This document shows, in pieces, positions 1 through 5,480 of a DNA stretch of 9,863 bases; within the stretch, counting starts at the first letter, position 1; the number at the start of each line of letters is the position of its first letter. The notes beneath the pieces are model-generated. The model was not told where the DNA came from. It ran no database searches and worked only from the letters and a program-made list of their open reading frames with translations. The stretch comes from XYB2-FULL-45-11 sp964355525 (GTDB lineage Bacteria > Patescibacteriota > Patescibacteriia > UBA9934 > GWF2-40-263), in assembly GCA_964355525.1 (NCBI GenBank), contig CAYHDY010000041.1, forward strand, positions 1 to 9,863. Direction: 5' to 3'. A program made the position numbers and the translations under genes.

Positions 1-436
1 AATCATTTTGAAATTGATTTACCATAGACAACCCCCCTTGTGGCGTGTTTGGCTCAGGTTTGTCTCCTCCACCTCTCAAGACCGCACCAATCCCATATCC
101 TGTAATATCATTTCGATCACGAATATTACTCTTTGCCACCAATATCAACTGACCGATTTTTTCTGCCGTGGTCATGCGACTCAACAAATCCTCCACTCGT
201 AAAGAAATAGGTTGTGCAGAATCTCGATAAACAATGTTCGTTGCATCAGAAAAAGTCGCTTCAAAAGAAATTGGTTTACTCATCCATCCGCGAATGAATA
301 TAAACGCTATGACAAGACCAAAAATAACGATCGTGGGAAGCAACCAAAAAAGAGAAATTCTTTTTTGTGCGAATTTTAGCAATTTGTCTAGAAACACATG
401 CGTAGTATTTAACAAAGAACATTTTAAAAATATCAT
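1..436 (-). CDS. Membrane-anchored glycoside hydrolase family 3 protein, N-terminal fragment
   Basis: An open frame of 145 codons begins with ATG at 436 and runs off the left edge, so only the N-terminus is present. Residues about 28-49 form one hydrophobic segment after a Lys/Arg-rich stretch, consistent with a signal anchor that places the enzyme outside the membrane. From about residue 70 the sequence matches the start of the GH3 catalytic barrel: YRDSAQPISLRVEDLLSRMT, then AEKIGQL, then GIGAVLRGGG and PEPNTPQ. This is the pattern seen in beta-glucosidases of the BglX type and in beta-N-acetylhexosaminidases (NagZ). The family hydrolyses terminal beta-linked sugars. The catalytic Asp and the acid/base residue are outside the window, so the substrate cannot be told. 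The start is supported by an extended -10 promoter 9 nt upstream. The GH3 assignment is secure, the subfamily is not. Confidence 0.85.
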   Translation of the reverse strand, partial: MIFLKCSLLNTTHVFLDKLLKFAQKRISLFWLLPTIVIFGLVIAFIFIRGWMSKPISFEATFSDATNIVYRDSAQPISLRVEDLLSRMTTAEKIGQLILVAKSNIRDRNDITGYGIGAVLRGGGDKPEPNTPQGGLSMVNQFQND

Positions 437-445
437 CTTTTCTTT

Positions 446-454
446 ATTATAACA
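446..454 (-). promoter_or_regulatory. Extended -10 promoter of the GH3 gene
   Basis: On the minus strand the sequence reads TGTTATAAT, a consensus extended -10 (TGn plus TATAAT), followed by 9 nt (AAAGAAAAG) and then the ATG at 436. Transcription would start about 2-3 nt before the ATG, giving a near-leaderless mRNA. No good -35 is visible, as expected for an extended -10. Confidence 0.6.
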
Positions 455-490
455 GAATCGATTATCTTTATTTGATGAACCATTGTTTTA

Positions 491-530
491 CTCAACCAAA
501 ACAAAAAACCCTGACGTGCGTCAGAGTCTT
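491..530 (-). repeat. Terminator repeat copy 1 (40 bp, 38/40 identical to 3012-3051)
   Basis: On the minus strand a 7-bp stem (520-526 with 509-515, loop of 4) is followed by six U, an intrinsic terminator just downstream of the kinase gene stop at 552. The whole 40-bp block, including a non-hairpin flank (CTCAACCAAAAC on the plus strand), recurs at 3012-3051 with only two changes, both in the loop. The hairpin also recurs after the intact tRNA-Gly (5246-5269). Unlike the other copies it carries no tRNA sequence: similarity stops exactly after 530. Confidence 0.8.
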
Positions 531-551
531 ATGCACATACAAAACGTGTTT

Positions 552-2789
552 TTATATTGATTTCATACCTGTGACAGGGTAGGAAACATAAAATGTACTT
601 CCTTTGTTTTCTTCAGACTTAAACCAAATTATTCCACCGGTAGAGTCTACAATGGACTTTGTGAGATATAACCCAAGACCCGTTCCTTCTGAAAATTCAT
701 TTCTCACATTTGTTGCACGGTAGAGCTTTGAAAAGATGTGGGCTTGATCTGAGAGCGGAATACCACAACCTGTATCCGCAACTGTAATAATGACATGAGT
801 TTTTTGTGTATCCAAATTAATGGAAAGAGTAACGGCTCCTTTGTTTGGCGTGTACTTCACAGCATTACCGAGAAGATTTTGCAAAATGATTTCAATAAAT
901 TTCGGATCCATAGAAACTTCTGGAATGGATGGATCCATGCTTGCATGGTACTGCAACTCTTTTTTTGTCATAAGAGGATGGAATTCCGTTTTCATCTGTT
1001 CAAGGATCTTAGAAAGATCAGTTCTTTCCATTTTTGTGGCAAGTGTTCCAAGCTCCATACGAGAAACATCTAAGAGAGCATTCACAATGTTGACTAAATG
1101 GATATTCCCATCCGCAATAGTTTGAATATAATCCTTTTGCTTTGCATTAAGATTTCCCATGTCTCCATGCAAGAGCATTTCGGCATACCAGCGGACAGTC
1201 GTCATGGGTGTGCGTAATTCATGAGACGCAAGAGAAATGAATTCTGTTTTTGTACGGTTGAGTTCTTCCTCCTGTGTGATATCCCAATTCACTCCATAAG
1301 CTTTAAGGGCTTTTCCATTTTTGTCGCGTACCACTTCTGCAATCGCACGTAAAATTTTAATTTCACCTGTCGGTGTTACAATTTTATATTTTAGATCGAA
1401 CGGTTTGTTTCGATTTTGTAAAATTTCTTGTACAGCATTCGCTATACGCTCTCTGTTATCGGGATGTAAAGAAGATCTCCATGCCTCAAAGGCTCCACGA
1501 GGATCAGACGCTAAGTTTGTTCGATAAAGTCTAAAGAGAACGTCATCACTGATGAGTTTATCTGTAATGACATCCCATTCCCATGTTGCAACGTTTGCAG
1601 CGGATGTTGTACGTTGAAAACGATTTGTGAGTGTCTTAAGAGTTTCTTCTCTGTTCCGGAGAATGGTAATATCTTCTTCTGTTGCCATAAATCCGATGAG
1701 ACTTTTATCTATATCTAAAATGGGAGACATGTGCAAAATAGCTGTGTAAAGCTCTCCGTTTTTACGACGATTCGTGATTTCACTGATGAACGGTAACTTT
1801 TGCAGTTTTGTACTCCACAAATGTTTGTAGTAATTGGAATCCATGAGCGCACCCCAAATTCTTGGAGTTTGTCCAATCAATTCTGAGATACGGTACCCTG
1901 TAATATTTTCCGCTGTTTTGTTTGCGTACCTAATGACACCTGTTATATCTGTAATCACAATATGGCTTGAGGAAAAATCCAATGCCATGCGGAATATTTG
2001 ATTTTGAATAAAAGAGTTAAGGTTTTTTTGTTCTGCATTTGCCGGAATCGTTGTTTCAAGCAATGCATGTAATGAACGGATATTTTTTGGTGTAGGATAA
2101 AATGTTTCGTATGCGAGTTGTGAGTCTTTTATCCCTTCCAAAATCAAGAGATCGTGTACGTGGTCAATGAAGGCTTGGGGGCCGGAGATAAAAAAGCACG
2201 CATTTTTTATCTCCGGTATTTTTTGAAGATCATTTGTTTCAAAAGGTTTTAGAAAAATCTTCGTTTGAATTTTATCTTGAGGAAACGATTCTATTTCTTG
2301 CTGTAAAAAAATACGTTCCTTTTTATCTTCATAATGAAGAAGGTAAATTTTAAAAGAAATGTTTTCCTCTGCAACTTCCCGCATTAAACAGAGAAACGGG
2401 GAAACCCCTGTCCCGGCGGAAAGAAGAATGAGCGGGACATTGTTTTTTTCTGGTAATAAAAATGAGCTGCCAAAAGGGGCAATAATATTGACAGAGGAAC
2501 CTATGGGGAGTTGAAGAAGGGTTTTTTTGAACCAGCTTTCTCCTTTTCGAAAAAGAATGGACACGTGCATTCCATTATTTTCAGGAGGATTTGTAATAGA
2601 AAACGCGCGTCGATTTCCTTTAGGATCATCTTGAAGGAGCTCTGCAATTTCAACCCAAAGATATTGACCACTTTTGTAGTTAAGTGGTTTTTCAAGTTCA
2701 AATGTCATTTCAAACGTATCTTCCGCAATCTCTTTACAGACTTTTATGATTGCTTTGTTCGATCGATTGTCTATAATTTTATTCTGCAT
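552..2789 (-). CDS. Soluble sensor histidine kinase: FNR-like FAD/NAD(P) module + PAS + PAS + HisKA-HATPase
   Basis: Residues are numbered from the longer 763-aa frame (ATG at 2843). Residues about 25-250 are a ferredoxin-NADP reductase-type module: RAFS at 79-82 is the flavin-binding motif, GTGVSPF at 144-150 the NAD(P) motif, and SGPQAF at 220-225 the conserved C-terminal motif. A PAS domain spans about 285-395 and a second PAS/PAC about 405-525. The kinase core follows, with the phospho-accepting His541 in SHELRTP, the N-box around Asn660, G1 DTGCGI at 690-695 and G2 GTGLGL at 720-725. No transmembrane segment is evident, so it should act in the cytoplasm. It likely couples NAD(P)H or flavin redox state to phosphorylation of a response regulator, but none is encoded nearby. 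The start at 2789 (MQNKIID) is preferred because a -10 lies 8 nt upstream and the reductase fold begins there. The extra 18 residues of the longer frame would precede the transcription start. Domain calls are firm, the sensed signal is inferred. Confidence 0.9.
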   Translation of the reverse strand: MQNKIIDNRSNKAIIKVCKEIAEDTFEMTFELEKPLNYKSGQYLWVEIAELLQDDPKGNRRAFSITNPPENNGMHVSILFRKGESWFKKTLLQLPIGSSVNIIAPFGSSFLLPEKNNVPLILLSAGTGVSPFLCLMREVAEENISFKIYLLHYEDKKERIFLQQEIESFPQDKIQTKIFLKPFETNDLQKIPEIKNACFFISGPQAFIDHVHDLLILEGIKDSQLAYETFYPTPKNIRSLHALLETTIPANAEQKNLNSFIQNQIFRMALDFSSSHIVITDITGVIRYANKTAENITGYRISELIGQTPRIWGALMDSNYYKHLWSTKLQKLPFISEITNRRKNGELYTAILHMSPILDIDKSLIGFMATEEDITILRNREETLKTLTNRFQRTTSAANVATWEWDVITDKLISDDVLFRLYRTNLASDPRGAFEAWRSSLHPDNRERIANAVQEILQNRNKPFDLKYKIVTPTGEIKILRAIAEVVRDKNGKALKAYGVNWDITQEEELNRTKTEFISLASHELRTPMTTVRWYAEMLLHGDMGNLNAKQKDYIQTIADGNIHLVNIVNALLDVSRMELGTLATKMERTDLSKILEQMKTEFHPLMTKKELQYHASMDPSIPEVSMDPKFIEIILQNLLGNAVKYTPNKGAVTLSINLDTQKTHVIITVADTGCGIPLSDQAHIFSKLYRATNVRNEFSEGTGLGLYLTKSIVDSTGGIIWFKSEENKGSTFYVSYPVTGMKSI

Positions 2790-2797
2790 ATACAGAA

Positions 2798-2803
2798 AGT
2801 ATA
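2798..2803 (-). promoter_or_regulatory. -10 element of the sensor kinase gene
   Basis: TATACT on the minus strand, followed by 8 nt (TTCTGTAT) and the ATG at 2789. The -35 region is poor (T-rich, near 2821-2826), so the promoter rests mainly on the -10 and on the same spacing seen at other minus-strand genes here. Confidence 0.45.
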
Positions 2804-2826
2804 TACAAATTTCACAATTAAAAAAA

Positions 2827-3011
2827 TAGACGCATGAGACCACCGCATACCGAATCTTGAGAAAGTCATGATGATTTTTTCAAAAATCTTACGCGACACT
2901 GTGGCAGTTCTAAACGACTCAACAATAATACTAAGGCACTACCAAGGCATCCAAACTATTTTAGGATTTGTTTCAGCTTAAGATGATGCAAGTTCCACAC
3001 TCGTTATCCCG
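2827..3011. other. Non-coding stretch between the kinase promoter and repeat copy 2
   Basis: No convincing open frame, tRNA or promoter is seen. The only structure noticed is a short palindrome (GATTTTT/AAAAATC, 2873-2888). It may be a degraded remnant next to the tRNA-Gly integration point. Confidence 0.4.
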
Positions 3012-3021
3012 CTCAACCAAA

Positions 3022-3077
3022 ACAAAAAACCCTGACGTATGTCAGAGTCTTTTGTGGAGCGGGTAGCGGGAGTCGAA
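3022..3077 (-). repeat. Left att-like direct repeat of the tRNA-Gly island
   Basis: This 56-bp block matches 5244-5299 at 55 of 56 positions. On the minus strand it consists of the last 23 nt of tRNA-Gly including CCA (3077-3055), followed by the tRNA's intrinsic terminator (stem 3030-3036/3041-3047, T run 3024-3029). Identity stops inside the T loop, where the intact gene continues ACCCGC and this copy reads AAAGGG. A displaced tRNA 3' end at the far side of an AT-rich insert is the classic footprint of integration into a tRNA gene. The copy can still act as terminator for the upstream minus-strand gene. Confidence 0.85.
3055..3077 (-). pseudogene. Truncated tRNA-Gly 3' end (displaced fragment)
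   Basis: Minus strand TTCGACTCCCGC then TACCCGCTCCA: part of the T loop, the 3' T stem, the 3' acceptor strand, discriminator U and CCA. It is identical to the intact tRNA-Gly(UCC) at 5277-5351. It cannot fold as a tRNA alone. Confidence 0.85.
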
Positions 3078-3194
3078 AAGGGTTATAGGGAGTTGAGATT
3101 CATCCGAAGAAATAGGTCAAAATGAGTTTCATTCAATGATTACGTAGAAAAGACAATTTTCATTCATTGTCATTTATACTCATAAAGATTCACA

Positions 3195-3247
3195 ACTCCT
3201 CACATTTTGGGAACGATTTGGGAACACGTCCGAGAGGTGTGAGGAGT
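3195..3247. repeat. Perfect 10-bp inverted repeat enclosing a tandem GGGAAC motif
   Basis: ACTCCTCACA (3195-3204) is exactly complementary to TGTGAGGAGT (3238-3247). Between the arms lies an imperfect tandem, TTTTGGGAAC then GATTTGGGAAC. There is no T run, so it is not a simple terminator. It lies between the island's left repeat and the terminator of the secreted-protein gene and could be a recombination or protein-binding site. Confidence 0.6.
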
Positions 3248-3254
3248 AATAGAA
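3215..3254 (+). repeat. Imperfect direct repeat, copy A (GATTTGGGAACA...)
   Basis: GATTTGGGAACA is followed by GAGAGGTGTGAGGAGTAAT and AATTAAA. The 12-bp core recurs exactly at 4212-4223, where the following bases (GAGATGTGAGGGATTAAT, then TTTAAA) are also similar. Copies A and B bracket the secreted-repeat-protein gene and its promoter. Confidence 0.6.
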
Positions 3255-3265
3255 TTAAAACGAAT

Positions 3266-3297
3266 AAAATACTCCCACAATTAAGCGCGGGTATTTT
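3266..3297 (-). terminator. Intrinsic terminator of the secreted repeat protein gene
   Basis: Directly after the stop at 3299-3301 the minus strand reads AAAATAC-CC, a loop, then GG-A-GTATTTT followed by ATT. The stem has a one-base bulge and A/T-rich ends. It could also act on plus-strand transcripts. Confidence 0.6.
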
Positions 3298-3298
3298 A

Positions 3299-4156
3299 TT
3301 ATATCTGTTCGCAAGTAGAACCGACTTGTCTAAATCCAGAGTTGCAATACCAACTTGAACCGTAAATAGTAGCATTGGTCGGGGCAACCACCCTCACGCA
3401 TATAGAACCAACTTGTTTATATCCTGAATTACAGTACCAGCTTGCACCATAGATTGTGGCATTGGTTGGTGCTATAACCTGTTCGCAAGTTGAACCAATT
3501 TGTTTATACCCTGAATTGCAATACCAACTTGAACCGTAAATAGTAGCGTTGGTAGGGGCAATTACTTTTAAGCATGTAGATCCAACTTGTTTATATCCTG
3601 AATTACAGTACCAACTCGAACCATAGATTGTTGCGTTGGCGGGGGCGACAACCTGTTCACATGTAAAACCAACTTTTTTGTATCCAGAGTTACAGTAAGT
3701 GGTTGATCCTGATACATAACCATTGGTCGGAGCTACTACCTTCACACAAGTGTTACTAATTTTTGTATAACCAGAACTGCAGTACCATGTTGAGCCTGAC
3801 ACATAAGCGTTCGACGGGGCTATAACTTTAACTGGTGTCGGAGCTGAGCTGGTAGAATTTCCGTAATAATTATTCAAATAGGTACTGGGGTTACCAGGTG
3901 CCACCACACCAGTATACGGATTGGTATTTCCAGGATAACTCCAATTGTTGTAGGGATTTCCATCTGGATTGGAGCGATAGTGTGGGGCAACGTAGGTTCC
4001 ATTTTTTTTGGTGTAACCTTTGACTTTAACGGCTGCATCAACTTCGTTTTGATGAATAGTTATCGCTGTATTTGCATCACCTCTGTAAAAATTTACGGGG
4101 GCACCTGCTCCAACCAAAATAAAAATAAGGCAAATTGCAGCAAATAGACGTTTCAT
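3299..4156 (-). CDS. Secreted cysteine-rich tandem-repeat protein
   Basis: The 285-aa product starts MKRLFAAICLIFILVGAGA, a typical signal peptide, so it is exported. A linker follows with a motif I recognise as recurrent in bacterial surface and phage-associated proteins: VKGYTKKNGTYVAPHYRSNP, then DGNPYNNWSYPGN. The C-terminal 174 residues are six exact-length 29-residue repeats (3308-3829; 87 bp each) of the form V-[VI]-A-P-T-N-A-T-I-Y-G-S-S-W-Y-C-N-S-G-Y-x-x-V-G-S-T-C. Each has two cysteines, suggesting one disulfide per unit. Units 3-6 are nearly identical, the first two more divergent. The frame stops (TAA TAA) three residues into a would-be seventh unit, suggesting contraction or expansion of the array. 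Start 4156 is preferred over ATG 4174 because the latter lies upstream of the predicted transcription start. The function is unknown, with adhesion or surface display a guess. Confidence 0.8.
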   Translation of the reverse strand: MKRLFAAICLIFILVGAGAPVNFYRGDANTAITIHQNEVDAAVKVKGYTKKNGTYVAPHYRSNPDGNPYNNWSYPGNTNPYTGVVAPGNPSTYLNNYYGNSTSSAPTPVKVIAPSNAYVSGSTWYCSSGYTKISNTCVKVVAPTNGYVSGSTTYCNSGYKKVGFTCEQVVAPANATIYGSSWYCNSGYKQVGSTCLKVIAPTNATIYGSSWYCNSGYKQIGSTCEQVIAPTNATIYGASWYCNSGYKQVGSICVRVVAPTNATIYGSSWYCNSGFRQVGSTCEQI

Positions 4157-4164
4157 ATAGTGCG

Positions 4165-4193
4165 AAAATATCATTTTTTCTCAAAAAAGTCAA
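4165..4193 (-). promoter_or_regulatory. Promoter of the secreted repeat protein gene
   Basis: TTGACT (-35, plus-strand 4188-4193), a 17-bp spacer and TATTTT (-10, 4165-4170) on the minus strand, followed by 8 nt and the ATG at 4156. The predicted mRNA start is only about 2 nt before the ATG and no Shine-Dalgarno is seen. Confidence 0.65.
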
Positions 4194-4211
4194 CCATCAT
4201 ATTTTAAATAT

Positions 4212-4245
4212 GATTTGGGAACATATATGAGATGTGAGGGATTAA
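4212..4245 (+). repeat. Imperfect direct repeat, copy B
   Basis: GATTTGGGAACA is identical to copy A (3215-3226), followed by GAGATGTGAGGGATTAAT. It lies 18 bp beyond the -35 of the secreted-protein gene, so it could also be a regulatory site. The preceding bases CATATTTTAAATATG form a near-palindrome. Confidence 0.55.
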
Positions 4246-4380
4246 TAATTTAAAGTACAAAGTATGAAAAATTTTTCCGAATTTCGTGACTCCTTCTATT
4301 TTTATATGTTGTTCAGCTCCAATAAAAATTGGAAGTGAAAATAGCATTATTTAATACTATTTTAAATTGTTAATACAATG
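4246..4380. other. Very AT-rich gap inside the island
   Basis: No gene is seen. A 6-bp hairpin (TCCAAT AAAA ATTGGA) lies near 4318-4333. A 7-bp inverted repeat, TAGCATT (4342-4348) with AATGCTA (4377-4383), overlaps the stop codon of the 269-aa gene. Neither has a T run strong enough to be called an intrinsic terminator. Confidence 0.4.
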
Positions 4381-5190
4381 CTAATTCATAACTTGATAAT
4401 CAAGAGAATTAACATTGTCTTCAAATGGGAAAAGAGTTTTGGGACTAGCTATACTTAGTTCATCATAATACTCAATTTCATCAATATATATAGGTATACT
4501 CGGACCTACACTGAGCATAGATCCTGCTATCAACTCATTTGAGTTTCCATCAGCAACGATACACAAACACGCAAGTAATATACTTCCATCACCAATATCA
4601 GCAATGTACCTAAGTTTAACCTTACCATACCCGAAATGAAAAAAATTTATATGATCATTTATTACAAAAGTGCCATTTGTTGGTAATACAAAAAATTCCA
4701 GTATTATATTACCAAATTTATATTTTGTTTTTCTTTTAAGTTTTAGGTAATTTGTCGGTGATAAAATTATATCAAGCTTGGCTGGCACTGTTTGGATCAG
4801 ATATTCATCTGGCCGAATTAAGTAGGTACCTGCAATTCTACGAAACCCATCATTTCCAATTATTGAATTTCTGGTCAGTCTGTAACTTTTTATCGAAACT
4901 CCATTCACTGATTTTCTGCCTTCTCCAGAAGAAACACCTACACCTGAAATCTGAACAAACCCAGAGGAATGGAAACTGATTTTGGGTACCGAAGTTGTTT
5001 CATATGTCTCTGAGAGATTTATTGGAATATAACATTCTGCTGTATGAACAGATGGTACACGTATTTTAGCAATCAAAAATTTTTCCGCTTTTACATGCGG
5101 ACAATTTAACATGAAACTACCATCTTTCATCACTTCAATCCAAATCAACCTATAAAACAAACCACCACCTAACTCAATAAATATTCGCAT
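4381..5190 (-). CDS. Island-borne hypothetical protein, 269 aa
   Basis: I do not recognise this protein. It begins MRIFIELGGGLFYRLIWIEV and has no signal peptide or clear transmembrane segment. It looks beta-rich, with alternating hydrophobic strands (for example KISFHSSGFVQISGVG at about 71-86, FGNIILEFFVLP and KVKLRYIADIGDGSILLACL), and contains few cysteines. The reading frame is long, starts 8 nt after a -10 hexamer, and ends just before the AT-rich gap, so it is probably real. The DNA is visibly AT-rich compared with the phosphoribosyltransferase gene across the tRNA, in keeping with foreign origin. It is one of only two genes in the tRNA-Gly-bounded island. It could be a cargo, defence or structural protein, and nothing in the sequence decides. 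Confidence 0.7.
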   Translation of the reverse strand: MRIFIELGGGLFYRLIWIEVMKDGSFMLNCPHVKAEKFLIAKIRVPSVHTAECYIPINLSETYETTSVPKISFHSSGFVQISGVGVSSGEGRKSVNGVSIKSYRLTRNSIIGNDGFRRIAGTYLIRPDEYLIQTVPAKLDIILSPTNYLKLKRKTKYKFGNIILEFFVLPTNGTFVINDHINFFHFGYGKVKLRYIADIGDGSILLACLCIVADGNSNELIAGSMLSVGPSIPIYIDEIEYYDELSIASPKTLFPFEDNVNSLDYQVMN

Positions 5191-5198
5191 GTAAAAAA

Positions 5199-5228
5199 AT
5201 TATCCTTTTACAGCCAAGTCTATCACAA
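5199..5228 (-). promoter_or_regulatory. Promoter of the 269-aa island gene
   Basis: TTGTGA (-35, 5223-5228), 18-bp spacer and GATAAT (-10, 5199-5204) on the minus strand, then 8 nt (TTTTTTAC) and the ATG at 5190. AAGGA overlapping the -10 is about 12 nt from the ATG, too far for a good Shine-Dalgarno. Confidence 0.5.
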
Positions 5229-5230
5229 AC

Positions 5231-5244
5231 GATTTAGAAACATA
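5231..5244 (+). repeat. Possible third copy (C) of the GATTTGGGAACA motif
   Basis: GATTTAGAAACATA differs from copy B (GATTTGGGAACATA) at two positions. Copies A, B and C lie at 3215, 4212 and 5231, roughly 1 kb apart with one gene in each interval. At this length the match could be chance. Confidence 0.35.
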
Positions 5245-5299
5245 CAAAAAACCCTGACGTAAGTCAGAGTCTTTTGTGGAGCGGGTAGCGGGAGTCGAA
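5244..5299 (-). repeat. Right att-like direct repeat of the tRNA-Gly island
   Basis: 56 bp, one mismatch to 3022-3077. It comprises the 3' 23 nt of the intact tRNA-Gly and its terminator. It marks the right boundary of the AT-rich island, so a putative element of about 2.2 kb lies between the two copies. Confidence 0.85.
5246..5269 (-). terminator. Intrinsic terminator of tRNA-Gly
   Basis: On the minus strand, 7 nt after CCA, CTCTGAC pairs with GTCAGGG (one wobble) around the loop TTAC, followed by six T. This is the third copy of the hairpin also found at 503-526 and 3024-3047. Confidence 0.85.
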
Positions 5300-5351
5300 C
5301 CCGCATCATCAGTTTGGAAAACTGAGATAATAGCCGCTATACGATACCCGC
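5277..5351 (-). tRNA. tRNA-Gly(UCC)
   Basis: 75 nt with encoded CCA. The acceptor GCGGGTA pairs with TACCCGC, the anticodon stem TCAGT/ACTGA encloses the loop TTTCCAA (anticodon TCC), and the T arm is GCGGG TTCGACT CCCGC. Discriminator U73 is typical of bacterial glycine tRNAs, and the sequence is close to E. coli tRNA-Gly(UCC) as I remember it. Its 3' end is duplicated at 3055-3077, so this gene is the apparent integration target and has been kept functional. Confidence 0.97.
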
Positions 5352-5363
5352 GGATATGGCGAT

Positions 5364-5392
5364 ATAATAACGGATCGGCGATTTTTTGACAA
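5364..5392 (-). promoter_or_regulatory. Promoter of tRNA-Gly
   Basis: TTGTCA (5387-5392), 17-bp spacer, TATTAT (5364-5369) on the minus strand, 12 nt before the mature tRNA 5' end. The tRNA therefore has its own promoter and terminator. Confidence 0.75.
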
Positions 5393-5414
5393 GGCTTTTA
5401 TTCAGGTGCGAGAC

Positions 5415-5443
5415 TTGATTTTTTCTTAATGTTTTGCCATAAT
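5415..5443 (+). promoter_or_regulatory. Promoter of the phosphoribosyltransferase gene
   Basis: TTGATT (5415-5420), 17-bp spacer, CATAAT (5438-5443). The start would be near 5450, leaving a leader of about 30 nt with a Shine-Dalgarno GAGGG (5471-5475). It is divergent from the tRNA-Gly promoter. Confidence 0.65.
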
Positions 5444-5480
5444 CTCCCCACATCTTCCACAGAAATCAGCGAGGGACGTC

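Noticed and set aside
8..452. Two plus-strand frames (64 and 72 aa) at the left edge
   Set aside because: The minus strand of the same region encodes a recognisable GH3 N-terminus, so the plus frames are its shadows.
2790..2843. Longer kinase N-terminus starting at 2843
   Set aside because: The added 18 residues are hydrophobic and unlike the family, and a -10 hexamer lies within that stretch. The ATG at 2789 fits better.
3012..3051. Coding frame running through the repeat on the minus strand (ending ...DNECGTCIILS)
   Set aside because: It is short, runs through the terminator hairpin, and has no start signal, so it is likely chance.
3195..3247. Inverted repeat as an intrinsic terminator or integron attC site
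   Set aside because: There is no T run after either arm, the loop is over 30 nt, and the attC core consensus is absent.
3308..3829. CRISPR-like or DNA minisatellite array
   Set aside because: The 87-bp periodicity is exactly in frame and encodes conserved 29-aa units. There are no unique spacers.
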